Assembly (NCBI GenBank): GCA_003647375.1 | Contig: QMMS01000093.1 | Location: forward strand, 1 to 14,095 | DNA from: Deltaproteobacteria bacterium | GTDB taxonomy: Bacteria > Desulfobacterota > Desulfobacteria > Desulfobacterales > B30-G6 | Direction: 5' to 3' | DNA length: 14,095 nt | Shown: positions 7,418-14,095 of the stretch, piece after piece | Layout: every line of letters starts with the position of its first letter | Numbering within the stretch: the first letter of the stretch is position 1 | Position numbers and translations under genes: made by a program | The notes under the pieces: generated by a model | What the model was told of the DNA's origin: nothing | Databases searched by the model: none | What the model saw: only the letters and a program-made list of their open reading frames with translations

Positions 7418-8836
7418 TTAGAGTCTTTCCAGCAACCTATCATGAATATTGTCAAATCCGCCGTTGGACATCACTAGTATGACATCACCGGACCTGGTCT
7501 CTTTAACCAGAAAGTCGATAATCCCTTCCGTATTTTCAAAGTAGGTCGCATCCAGGCCGCGTTTGTTGAGATCTGCGACGAGTTGCTTCGATGAAAAGCG
7601 TTCTTTAGAAGGAATCTTTTTCAACAGTGCCGGTTTGCGAATACAGACCCGATCCGCGCTGTCAAAAGCTTCTGAATAAACGTTCTGAAAAATGTTGCGC
7701 ATACTGGTATTGGTCCGGGGTTCAAACACGGCCACTAAACGACTCTCACTGTAATAACCCTTAATGGCCTGAATGGTTTTTTTGACGGCTGTGGGGTGGT
7801 GGGCAAAATCATCGATGATCACAATCCCATTTTTAGTTCCCCGAATTTCCTGGCGTCGTTTCACACCTTTGAAGCCCTGGATGGCCTCTTGAATGGTCTG
7901 CTTCGGTATATTGAGTCGATCTGCCACGGCAATGGCAGCCAGGGTATTGGACAGGTTGTGGTCACCCGGCATGGGTGTTTGAAAGCGCCCATAAATATGG
8001 CGGGATTTGTATACATCGAAAATCGTCCAGGGGAAATCGATGCGAACCGGCTTTATGGCCCAGTCACCTCCTTCGCTTCCATAGCGGTATAAGTTGCAGT
8101 GCGCTGCCCGGATCACATCGTCCACATTGCTATCATGCTGAAAGGCAACCAGGGTCGCATCATTTCTCAGGCCGGAAACAAAGGTCGAAAAAGCTTTCTT
8201 GATATGATCCAGATCGCTGAAGATGTCGGCATGATCGAACTCCACGCTGGTGAGAACCGCGATGGTCGGATCATAATGCATAAACTTGGGCCCTTTGTCG
8301 AAAAATGCCGTGTCGTACTCATCCCCTTCCACCACCAGGTAGTCACCAGTACCCAGAAAATAGTTGCTGTTGAAATTTGCCAGGATCCCGCCGATGACAA
8401 AAGAAACCCCCATGCCGGCACTGTGAAGCAGCCAGGCGATCAGGGCAGACGTGGTTGTTTTGCCATGGGTCCCGGTAACGAGGATGGTCTGTTTTCCTCT
8501 TCCGGCAAAAGTGTTGACGGCCTGGGGCATGGAACAGAAGTGTAGACCCCTCCGGCACATCTCCACCACCTCCGGATTATCTTTTGATACCGCGTTTCCC
8601 ACCACCACCAGGTCAGGTCCGTAAGCGAGGTTTTCCGGTCGAAACCCTTGTGACAGGAAAATTCCCTTCTCCTTTAGAAAGGTGCTCATGGGTGGGTAGA
8701 CATGCTGATCCGAACCGGTTACCACATAGCCCAAATCTTTGAGCATGCAGGCCAGTGCCCCCATGCCCGTGCCACAAACCGCTATCAGGTGAATGCGTTG
8801 GACATGTTCGGGTATTTTGTTTTTATCTATATTCAT
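7418..8836 (-). CDS. mpl: UDP-MurNAc:L-Ala-gamma-D-Glu-meso-DAP ligase Mpl
   Basis: Mpl reattaches the recycled tripeptide L-Ala-gamma-D-Glu-meso-DAP to UDP-MurNAc using ATP, in the cytoplasm, and so salvages peptidoglycan. The 472-residue product has the Mur ligase layout. An N-terminal UDP-binding domain has CGTGMGALA at 21-29. The ATP loop GTHGKTTT is at 122-129, VVEGDEYDTAFFD at 168-180, EFDHADIF at 199-206, GDHNLSN at 291-297, and DDFAHHPTA at 342-350. The acidic VEGDEYDTAFFDK region and FEPRTNTS (371-378) favour Mpl over MurC. The start at 8836 is supported by the conserved N-terminus, yet its only Shine-Dalgarno-like triplet is in the loop of a hairpin. The DUF4388/DUF1566 gene ends 78 bp upstream. 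Confidence 0.92.
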   Translation of the reverse strand: MNIDKNKIPEHVQRIHLIAVCGTGMGALACMLKDLGYVVTGSDQHVYPPMSTFLKEKGIFLSQGFRPENLAYGPDLVVVGNAVSKDNPEVVEMCRRGLHFCSMPQAVNTFAGRGKQTILVTGTHGKTTTSALIAWLLHSAGMGVSFVIGGILANFNSNYFLGTGDYLVVEGDEYDTAFFDKGPKFMHYDPTIAVLTSVEFDHADIFSDLDHIKKAFSTFVSGLRNDATLVAFQHDSNVDDVIRAAHCNLYRYGSEGGDWAIKPVRIDFPWTIFDVYKSRHIYGRFQTPMPGDHNLSNTLAAIAVADRLNIPKQTIQEAIQGFKGVKRRQEIRGTKNGIVIIDDFAHHPTAVKKTIQAIKGYYSESRLVAVFEPRTNTSMRNIFQNVYSEAFDSADRVCIRKPALLKKIPSKERFSSKQLVADLNKRGLDATYFENTEGIIDFLVKETRSGDVILVMSNGGFDNIHDRLLERL

Positions 8837-8838
8837 AA

Positions 8839-8861
8839 ATAAAATCGTTCCACGATTTTAT
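8839..8861 (-). promoter_or_regulatory. Perfect 10-bp hairpin at the mpl translation start
   Basis: ATAAAATCGT (8839-8848) and ACGATTTTAT (8852-8861) form a perfect stem with a three-base loop. On the mRNA (minus strand) the loop reads GGA, and the stem ends two bases before the mpl ATG. No other purine-rich ribosome binding site is seen. The structure may control mpl translation. Alternatively it is a weak terminator or attenuator, since the stem is followed by T-rich sequence on that strand. Confidence 0.6.
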
Positions 8862-8914
8862 GAAACGCGAGTCCAACACAGAGATTGGGCCAAAAGACAT
8901 TTTTGCGATAGCTT

Positions 8915-11551
8915 CTAAGGGCGGACAGCACGAACAGCCCCACACGCCTCCACATCCTGGGTGACTTTCTTGAACACCGTCTCCTGCTTGGCCGATACGG
9001 TATTGACGATGTATGAATACCCTTTGGCAAAGATTTCCGACGTCCAGTACCACTTGGCGCCACTATCAGGAAAATAGGGTTTGTTCTTGTAAATACCTGC
9101 CAGTTCCGCAAAGGTGGGCAGTCGCCAATCATCGTGTCCGTTGTACCGCAATTCCCTGACATACCGCCTCGCTGTTCTGTGATCCATACAGATACCGAAC
9201 TCGCCATGAGAATCGAGAAGACTCCACATGAGCCCGGTTCTTTGATCTATCACAGAGCTGTCTCCGGATAGAACAAACCGCCCTTCAGTCTCATCCAAAG
9301 CCGCAATGGCTTTCTGTTTTTCATGCTCGACCCGGTCACGCTGAGCCTGTCGTTTTACCAGGACGGCATATTGCTCTTCGGTTTCTTTTTTGGCCTTTTC
9401 TTCTGTCGTCAGACTTTTTCTGGACTGTTCACGTTCGGCCGAACGTATGTCGGCATCCTTATACAAGGATTTCAGAATTTCTCTGGCTTCTGCTACATAA
9501 CGGCTCGTGTTGTTCCGGGAAATAAATTTTTCAATTCCGTCGATTTTTTCCTGCCGGCTCAGGCCGGAACCTTGCATACTTTTCTTGAGCGACCCCCATT
9601 GGCGCCCTGCTGTGGCATCCAGATCCATCCGTTGGAGATTTTTTTGGATCTCTTTATTGTTGGAAGAGTCAGGATAGGCTGTCATGTATGCCATGTACAA
9701 ACGCCTGGCGCTATCAGCATCCACCTCTAGGACCTGGGTCTGCAAAACAAGATAATCCTTTTCCATCAGCATACGGTTCTGAATGGTCTGTACCTCGCCG
9801 GTATCCAAATAGGCTGAAAAAGCCGTCAGGTAGTCGTCACATATCGTTAGGCACGTGTCCCACATGGCATCCCGTTCACATATCGCGATCTCTCTTTTGA
9901 AGTTCATATAGGACTCGCCCAGTGTCTCCGAAAACATCTGTTTCACGGAATCACGGTGCTTACCCTGGGGATAAAGAGACAGGTAGTTTTTATACAAATC
10001 AATCTTCTGGATATAATCTTTTTCCCCCGGATTCCTTAAGTTGCTGAAAACAATATCTTCCGACAAACCAGACATCTCAGAAACAGCTTGTTGAATATCT
10101 TCCGCATGTGGCGTATTGGGATACTTTTCCAGAAACCGGGTGTAGATCGCTCTGGCATTCTCCTCGAACGCCTGGTCAATCGGCAGTTTATTGACCGCAT
10201 CAATGGTCTTTTGATAATTGTCATCCTCGTTTTGCAGCCAGATTTCCTGAAGTTTCATTTCGGCCCTGGTGGTATCCTCTCCAGGCTCATGCGTATTGAT
10301 AAAATCCATCAGCAGTTTTTCCTGCGCATCCGCAATCGTGAGCTGCTCCACCTTGGTCATGAGCTGCTGATAGTCGCTGGCAACGGGGTCCCCCTTTATG
10401 CCCTGAAAAATAAAATACCCGGCAACACACAGAATCAAGATCGCCAATACTGCCACCATTGCCATGGGGAACTTTTTTTTCGGCTTTAAGTTGCTTGCGG
10501 CTTTGTTCACCGTCTGACGTTTTGCATTCCGGGATGTATCCTTCTGAATCAAGGCGTCGTCGATAGCGTCATCGGCTTCAGGTTCTTTTTCCTGTGGCTC
10601 AGGGGGTATCTCTTCAGCAGGTCCGTCTGATTGCTTGTCAGGGTTTTCTTTTTCCGGGGCGACTTCTGTCCTGTCGGTTTCTATAGTCGGTTTCGACATC
10701 TCCGGCTTGGGTACCGGTGGTGGTGCACCTTTTTCAAATTCCCGCTGATCCTTCTGTCTCATGCTGTCCATGAGCAGGTGTATCAGAGGTAACTTGATTT
10801 CATCCTGGGTTCGGCCCACTGCCTTGAGAATTTCGATGCCGGGATTGTCCCAGCCGAGAATGGCGTATGCCGCGTCCTTGTGTTTCAGTTCGTCGGTTTC
10901 TGCGTCGATGAGGTTACCATTAAGAAGATGCAGCATACCGGTGTTATCTTCGGAGCTGATCCTCAACGAACACGTGGACCCCTCCATTTCCGACATTTGC
11001 AAAAACGACGGCAGGCTGATCCCCTGCACCTGGCCTGCCAGACCGCTTTCCACCTCCTCCGACACCCGATGGGCAATGGTTTCCGTTACCAGTTTTTCCA
11101 GTTTTTCATAGTCATCATCCGACATGACAGGGTTGTACAAACCCAGATGAACGGTAATGACATTGACCTTTCGCTGCCACGGGAAAAGTGCTCCATACAG
11201 CTCGCACTGGTTGATTTTTTTAAGGAACAGCGTCTGGTCCTCCTTGACACCGCCCAGATAGCTGATGGTGAGGTTGTCAATCAGATCACTTGAGAGAGGT
11301 TCCCCTGCCCGTTTGACGGGCTCACCAAAAAAAGCACCCAAAGCCGCTTCGAGAGCCGCCATCTCTTTTTCTTTGGAAATGGCATGGTAGAGGCTTACAC
11401 CATCCTCGGATACCCGGCGATCCATTTCCGGCAGCTTGTCCACCATCTCGACAAGCTCCAGAAAACCGGCCAATTGCGCCTGATTCTCTTTAAGAGCTTC
11501 GAGTTCCGATCCGCCGCTACCCAGTATTTCCAGTATAGTGTCCTGGTCCAT
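8915..11551 (-). CDS. Membrane-anchored DUF4388-TPR-like-DUF1566 protein
   Basis: This 878-residue protein has no assigned role. Residues 1-170 are unrecognised. Residues 173-265 fit a DUF4388 (PATAN) domain (LPSFLQMSEMEGSTCSLRI, then GMLHLLNGNLIDAE). Residues 266-355 are proline-rich, charged and probably disordered. A single membrane segment lies at 361-383 after a lysine cluster, which suggests the N-terminus is inside. Residues 390-690 hold helical repeats with a recurring 'FxxxYP'-type motif (FLEKYPNT 473-480, YLSLYPQG 523-530, YMTAYPDS 622-629), as in TPR-like periplasmic proteins. Residues 702-752 look like a coiled coil. Residues 760-878 are a DUF1566 (Lcl-like) domain: VIDQRTGLMW, DDWRLPTFAEL, WYWTSE, VRAVRP. 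There is no clear ribosome binding site before the ATG, where a 7-bp repeat array stands instead. Confidence 0.85.
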   Translation of the reverse strand: MDQDTILEILGSGGSELEALKENQAQLAGFLELVEMVDKLPEMDRRVSEDGVSLYHAISKEKEMAALEAALGAFFGEPVKRAGEPLSSDLIDNLTISYLGGVKEDQTLFLKKINQCELYGALFPWQRKVNVITVHLGLYNPVMSDDDYEKLEKLVTETIAHRVSEEVESGLAGQVQGISLPSFLQMSEMEGSTCSLRISSEDNTGMLHLLNGNLIDAETDELKHKDAAYAILGWDNPGIEILKAVGRTQDEIKLPLIHLLMDSMRQKDQREFEKGAPPPVPKPEMSKPTIETDRTEVAPEKENPDKQSDGPAEEIPPEPQEKEPEADDAIDDALIQKDTSRNAKRQTVNKAASNLKPKKKFPMAMVAVLAILILCVAGYFIFQGIKGDPVASDYQQLMTKVEQLTIADAQEKLLMDFINTHEPGEDTTRAEMKLQEIWLQNEDDNYQKTIDAVNKLPIDQAFEENARAIYTRFLEKYPNTPHAEDIQQAVSEMSGLSEDIVFSNLRNPGEKDYIQKIDLYKNYLSLYPQGKHRDSVKQMFSETLGESYMNFKREIAICERDAMWDTCLTICDDYLTAFSAYLDTGEVQTIQNRMLMEKDYLVLQTQVLEVDADSARRLYMAYMTAYPDSSNNKEIQKNLQRMDLDATAGRQWGSLKKSMQGSGLSRQEKIDGIEKFISRNNTSRYVAEAREILKSLYKDADIRSAEREQSRKSLTTEEKAKKETEEQYAVLVKRQAQRDRVEHEKQKAIAALDETEGRFVLSGDSSVIDQRTGLMWSLLDSHGEFGICMDHRTARRYVRELRYNGHDDWRLPTFAELAGIYKNKPYFPDSGAKWYWTSEIFAKGYSYIVNTVSAKQETVFKKVTQDVEACGAVRAVRP

Positions 11552-11556
11552 AATAA

Positions 11557-11622
11557 GCTGTAGGCTATAGGCTGTAAGCTGTAAGCTGCTTAGGGCTTAC
11601 GGCTTATGGCTTATAGCTATCC
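11557..11622. repeat. Degenerate 7-bp tandem repeat array
   Basis: On the plus strand the units read GCTGTAG, GCTATAG, GCTGTAA, GCTGTAA, GCTGCTT, a 3-bp break, then GCTTACG, GCTTATG, GCTTATA, GCTATCC. The two halves are roughly inverted copies (GTAAGC against GCTTAC), so the array can also fold. It fills nearly the whole gap between the hemL stop and the next start codon. Confidence 0.7.
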
Positions 11623-11623
11623 T

Positions 11624-12910
11624 TTATGATAAATTTCTAAATACCTTCTCTGCAGCATCCACCGTCTTTTCAATATGCTCTTTCTCATGGGCCGCCGATA
11701 TAAACATGGATTCGAATTGCGATGGGGCAAGATATACCCCCTGCTCACGCATACCCGCAAAATAAGCGGAGAACATTTCCAGATTGGACGTTTTGGCATC
11801 CTCTATATTTTGAACGGACTGTCGGGTAAAAAACAGGCCCAGAATGGAAGCGACCCTGCCGACCTGGGCAGAAGCGCCGGTCTTTTCGATAGCGGCACAT
11901 AACCCCTGTTCCAGGCTTTCAGCACGTTTGTCCAGGGATTCATAAAACCCCGGTTGTTTCAGTTCGTTCAACATGGCAATCCCTGCCGACATGGCCAATG
12001 GGTTCCCGGACAAAGTTCCCGCCTGATAAACCGGCCCTTCCGGGGCAATTCTAGACATGATCTCTCCACTGCCACCGTAAGCGCCCACGGGCATTCCCCC
12101 GCCGATGATCTTTCCCAGTGTCGTAATGTCCGGCATGATGTTGTAAAACTCCTGGGCACCGCCGTATGCCACACGAAAACCGGTAATGACCTCGTCAAAA
12201 ATGAGGATACTGCCGGTCTCATGTGTCAGTTCACGCAATGCCTCCAGAAATCCTTGTGCGGGTGGTACCAGTCCCATGTTTCCCGCTACGGGCTCAACAA
12301 TCACACAGGCCACGTCTGTCCCCTTTTCCTTCATAATATGGTTAATCTGAGCGATGTCGTTGTAAGGAAGGGACAAGGTCTTTTCGGCAAAGCATTCCGG
12401 CACGCCCGGGCTGCCGGGTATACCCAGTGTCGCCACACCCGAGCCTGCTTCCACCAGGAGCGTGTCGGCATGACCATGGTAGCATCCATCAAATTTGATA
12501 ATCAGATCCCGCCCGGTAACCCCTCTCGCCAGGCGGATGGCACTCATGGTGGCCTCGGTGCCGGAATTGACAAACCGCACCATCTCCATGGAAGGAACCG
12601 CCGCCACCACCATCTCCGCCAGTTCGATTTCAAGATCCGTGGGAGCGCCAAAACTGGTACCCCGCTTCAGGGTTGAAGCAATGGCATTGAGTACGGAAGG
12701 ATGCCGGTGTCCCAGGATCATAGGGCCCCAGGATCCCACATAATCGATATAGCCGTTACCGTCTGCATCGTAAATCATGCAGCCGTCTGCCCTATCTATG
12801 AACAGGGGATCGCATCCAACAGACTTGCAGGCACGTACCGGACTGTTCACACCCCCGGGAATGACTTCGACGGCGTGCTCAAATAAAGATCGTGATTTTT
12901 GATAGTTCAT
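11624..12910 (-). CDS. hemL: Glutamate-1-semialdehyde 2,1-aminomutase HemL
   Basis: HemL is the PLP enzyme that converts glutamate-1-semialdehyde to 5-aminolevulinate, the second step of the C5 route to heme, siroheme and corrinoids. It has 428 residues, the family length. The class-III aminotransferase signatures are NSGTEA at 115-120, GCYHGH at 142-147, [10 protein letters not shown] at 237-246 with the PLP-contacting D239, and [17 protein letters not shown] at 264-280, where K267 should form the Schiff base. The N-terminal [10 protein letters not shown] (18-27) is diagnostic for HemL among aminotransferases. The ATG at 12910 follows AAAGGA at 12921-12926, a good ribosome binding site. It is the first gene of the minus-strand cluster, downstream of a palindrome that overlaps its candidate promoter. 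Confidence 0.96.
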   Translation of the reverse strand: MNYQKSRSLFEHAVEVIPGGVNSPVRACKSVGCDPLFIDRADGCMIYDADGNGYIDYVGSWGPMILGHRHPSVLNAIASTLKRGTSFGAPTDLEIELAEMVVAAVPSMEMVRFVNSGTEATMSAIRLARGVTGRDLIIKFDGCYHGHADTLLVEAGSGVATLGIPGSPGVPECFAEKTLSLPYNDIAQINHIMKEKGTDVACVIVEPVAGNMGLVPPAQGFLEALRELTHETGSILIFDEVITGFRVAYGGAQEFYNIMPDITTLGKIIGGGMPVGAYGGSGEIMSRIAPEGPVYQAGTLSGNPLAMSAGIAMLNELKQPGFYESLDKRAESLEQGLCAAIEKTGASAQVGRVASILGLFFTRQSVQNIEDAKTSNLEMFSAYFAGMREQGVYLAPSQFESMFISAAHEKEHIEKTVDAAEKVFRNLS

Positions 12911-12927
12911 GAATTACATATCCTTTC

Positions 12928-12957
12928 ATAAATAAAGTTAGGTACAATTTTATTTAT
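12928..12957. promoter_or_regulatory. Operator-like inverted repeat upstream of hemL
   Basis: ATAAATAAA (12928-12936) and TTTATTTAT (12949-12957) are perfect inverted repeats separated by 12 bp, just upstream of the hemL ribosome binding site. They overlap the candidate -10 of hemL. The layout fits a dimeric repressor site, but I recognise no specific regulator. An A/T-rich chance palindrome is possible. Confidence 0.4.
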
Positions 12958-12979
12958 CAGAGACGTGAAATCAGGTCAA
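12951..12979 (-). promoter_or_regulatory. hemL: Candidate hemL promoter
   Basis: On the minus strand, TTGACC (12979-12974, 5 of 6 to consensus) is followed after 17 bp by TAAATA (12956-12951, a poor -10). Transcription would start near 12944 and give a leader of about 35 nt. Confidence 0.35.
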
Positions 12980-12990
12980 GCATCCCGATT

Positions 12991-13021
12991 TTGTTCATAG
13001 TTCCGAAAAAATGTTTATAAT
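12991..13021 (+). promoter_or_regulatory. Candidate promoter of the KptA-like gene
   Basis: A perfect -10, TATAAT, stands at 13016-13021. The best -35 is TTGTTC at 12991-12996 with a long 19-bp spacer, so the match is only partial. The leader to the ATG would be about 110 nt. Nothing else recognisable is seen between 13022 and the start codon. Confidence 0.35.
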
Positions 13022-13137
13022 GGGTGAATATTGCGGTATAGACATACTCAATAGTAGTAGGCTGGGTGGCAATTTAACCTATTGCATCCAAACTTAGCAA
13101 GCAAATCTGAATAGAAGAATGAGATTTCTGGTGATCC

Positions 13138-13878
13138 ATGCCCCACACAAATGATCTGAAAAAAAAAGCCAAATTCCTCAAATACGTCCTGGGTCTGAGG
13201 CCGGATGAATTCGGCCTGGTGCTGGATAAGGAGGGGTATGTCAAAATCAAGGAACTTCTCAAGGCCGTTCATGAAGAAAACGGGTGGCGGTCGTTTCGCC
13301 AGGCAAATATCAACGAGATGATGATATCCCTGCCGGGCCCACTCCTTGAAATCAGCGAAAACCGTATTCGCGCCAAGGATGGACAACAGATCCCCAAACG
13401 AGTATCACCGGAAAACCTGCCAAAACTGCTTTTTACCTGTATCCGCCCAAAAGCGTTGCACGCGATTCTCGAAAAGGGAATTCTTCCCATGGGCCGCAAC
13501 CATGTAATTCTCTCATCTGACAAAAATATGGCCAAAAGGATTGGCAGGCGAATCGATGCGTCTCCGGCATTGTTGACAGTCAGCGTCGATAACGCCATTC
13601 AGCAGGGAACACTCTTTTTGCAGGCCGGCGAGAATCTTTTCCTGGCCAGAAGCATTCCCGTGGACTGTTTCACGGCACCACCACTGCCGAAAGAACCGAG
13701 GGTGGCGAAACCCAAAGAGCCCCCCAAATCCAGAAAACAGGACAGGTTCCCCGGCAGTTTTTTCCCGGAGATGACCGAGCAAATCGAAGTTATCGAACCC
13801 AAAAAAATGACCCGCAAGCAGCGCAGGGAAAAGGATATCGACTGGAAAAAATCGCGGAAACAGACACGACGGCGGTAA
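13138..13878 (+). CDS. Divergent KptA/Tpt1-like RNA 2'-phosphotransferase homologue
   Basis: KptA/Tpt1 enzymes move a 2'-phosphate from RNA to NAD+. Residues 8-180 of this 246-residue protein follow that fold: FLKYVLGLRPDEFGLVLD and EGYVKIKELL match the N-terminal domain, IRAKDGQQI (77-85) matches 'IRANQGHS', HVILSSD (122-128) matches 'HVHLSxD', and GRR (136-138) and LFLARSIP (167-174) match C-terminal motifs. The canonical Arg-His of 'LRHxP' is Gly19-Leu20, the His of 'QGHS' is Gln, and 'LYHGT' is LFTCI (98-102). Ordinary activity is therefore doubtful. Residues 185-246 are an added proline- and then Arg/Lys-rich tail (TRKQRREK, KQTRRR), suggestive of RNA or nucleic-acid contact. Only a weak ribosome binding site (GGTG, 13129-13132) precedes the ATG. 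Confidence 0.75.
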   Translation: MPHTNDLKKKAKFLKYVLGLRPDEFGLVLDKEGYVKIKELLKAVHEENGWRSFRQANINEMMISLPGPLLEISENRIRAKDGQQIPKRVSPENLPKLLFTCIRPKALHAILEKGILPMGRNHVILSSDKNMAKRIGRRIDASPALLTVSVDNAIQQGTLFLQAGENLFLARSIPVDCFTAPPLPKEPRVAKPKEPPKSRKQDRFPGSFFPEMTEQIEVIEPKKMTRKQRREKDIDWKKSRKQTRRR

Positions 13879-13888
13879 AAATCCAGGC

Positions 13889-14044
13889 ATTAAAACGAAA
13901 GCCACCACCAAGGATATTTTGACAGCAGTCAGAGAATCCAGGGAAAGATTTGCCGAATGGAACCCCACGGGGAAACCCGTGGTCCCATTAAAATACCCGT
14001 CTTCGCCTTCGGCTTCCGTCTTCGCTCTGCGAGCTACGACGTGA
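13889..14044 (+). pseudogene. Short unidentified frame truncated into the right-hand repeat
   Basis: A frame with coding-like character (TKATTKDILTAVRESR and ERFAEW, an amphipathic helix) starts just after the KptA-like gene and passes directly into the repeat, where it reads NPTGKPVVPLKYPSS and ends in TGA at 14042-14044. No ATG, GTG or TTG precedes the conserved-looking part; an ATT at 13889 is the nearest possible start. I recognise no family. It may be the 5' end of a gene cut off by the repeat, or a chance frame. Confidence 0.3.
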
Positions 14045-14095
14045 CAAGTCCGTCTTCGCTCTGCGAGCTACGACGTGACAAGTCCGTCTTCGCTC
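13965..14095. repeat. Right copy of the repeat element with 34-bp tandem duplications
   Basis: A perfect hairpin opens it: CCACGGG (13965-13971), GAAA loop, CCCGTGG (13976-13982). Positions 13978-14048 match the left copy at 1-71. From 14015 a 34-bp unit beginning TCCGTCTTCGCTC repeats: 14015-14048, 14049-14082 (identical), and a 13-base partial third copy cut by the window end. The left copy has a single unit, so tandem expansion has occurred here. Confidence 0.75.

Noticed and set aside
3942..13968. Many ORFs of 60-240 codons opposite or overlapping the main genes (for example 11954-12676 plus and 9323-9730 plus)
   Set aside because: They are shadows of well-supported genes in other frames, with no recognisable domains or independent start signals.
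1..14095. Circular contig or plasmid suggested by matching ends
   Set aside because: The shared 71 bp are not a true suffix-prefix overlap: the right copy goes on with different tandem units and the left copy with unique sequence. No replication or mobilisation gene is present.
14015..14095. CRISPR array from 34-bp repeats
   Set aside because: The units are directly adjacent with no spacers, and no cas gene is nearby.

Overview
The window looks like chromosomal DNA of a Gram-negative, anaerobic-type bacterium, most plausibly a member of the Desulfobacterota (Desulfobacterales-like). This is an inference from gene style and content: glutamate-1-semialdehyde aminotransferase (C5 heme route), Mpl (recycling of meso-DAP peptidoglycan), a DUF4388/DUF1566 membrane protein, a divergent KptA-like protein, a four-helix-bundle gene remnant and many small degenerate intergenic repeats. 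No rRNA or tRNA gene is present to settle the taxonomy.

Layout. 1-182 is a non-coding repeat element with strong hairpins, whose first 71 bp recur at the right edge (13978-14048). 407-1786 (+) is a MATE efflux transporter behind a near-consensus sigma70-type promoter. 1997-3403 (+) is trkA behind a second near-consensus promoter and a structured leader of about 170 nt. 3398-3836 is a graveyard of small mobile sequences between convergent trkA and trkH: a 153-bp palindromic MITE-like element, a degenerate 16-bp repeat in inverted copies, and between those copies the C-terminal remnant of a four-helix-bundle gene. From 12910 back to 3837 six genes lie on the minus strand in the order hemL, a large DUF4388/DUF1566 membrane protein, mpl, a cation diffusion facilitator, an MFS transporter and trkH. 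Several are tightly packed (CDF and MFS overlap as TAATG), so at least mpl to trkH may be one transcript. A divergent intergenic region (12911-13137) separates hemL from a KptA/Tpt1-like gene (13138-13878, +). This is followed by a short reading frame that runs into the right-hand repeat.

Functionally, TrkA and TrkH together make a K+ uptake system even though their genes are convergent and not in one operon. CDF, MFS and MATE add cation and drug/metabolite export. Mpl recycles murein tripeptide and HemL makes 5-aminolevulinate. The most unusual items are the KptA-like protein, which lacks the canonical Arg-His pair and other signature residues, the palindromic element that supplies the trkA stop codon, the four-helix-bundle cassette remnant, and the mpl start hairpin that carries the only Shine-Dalgarno-like triplet in its loop. 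I see no defence island, CRISPR array, integrase or intact transposase.
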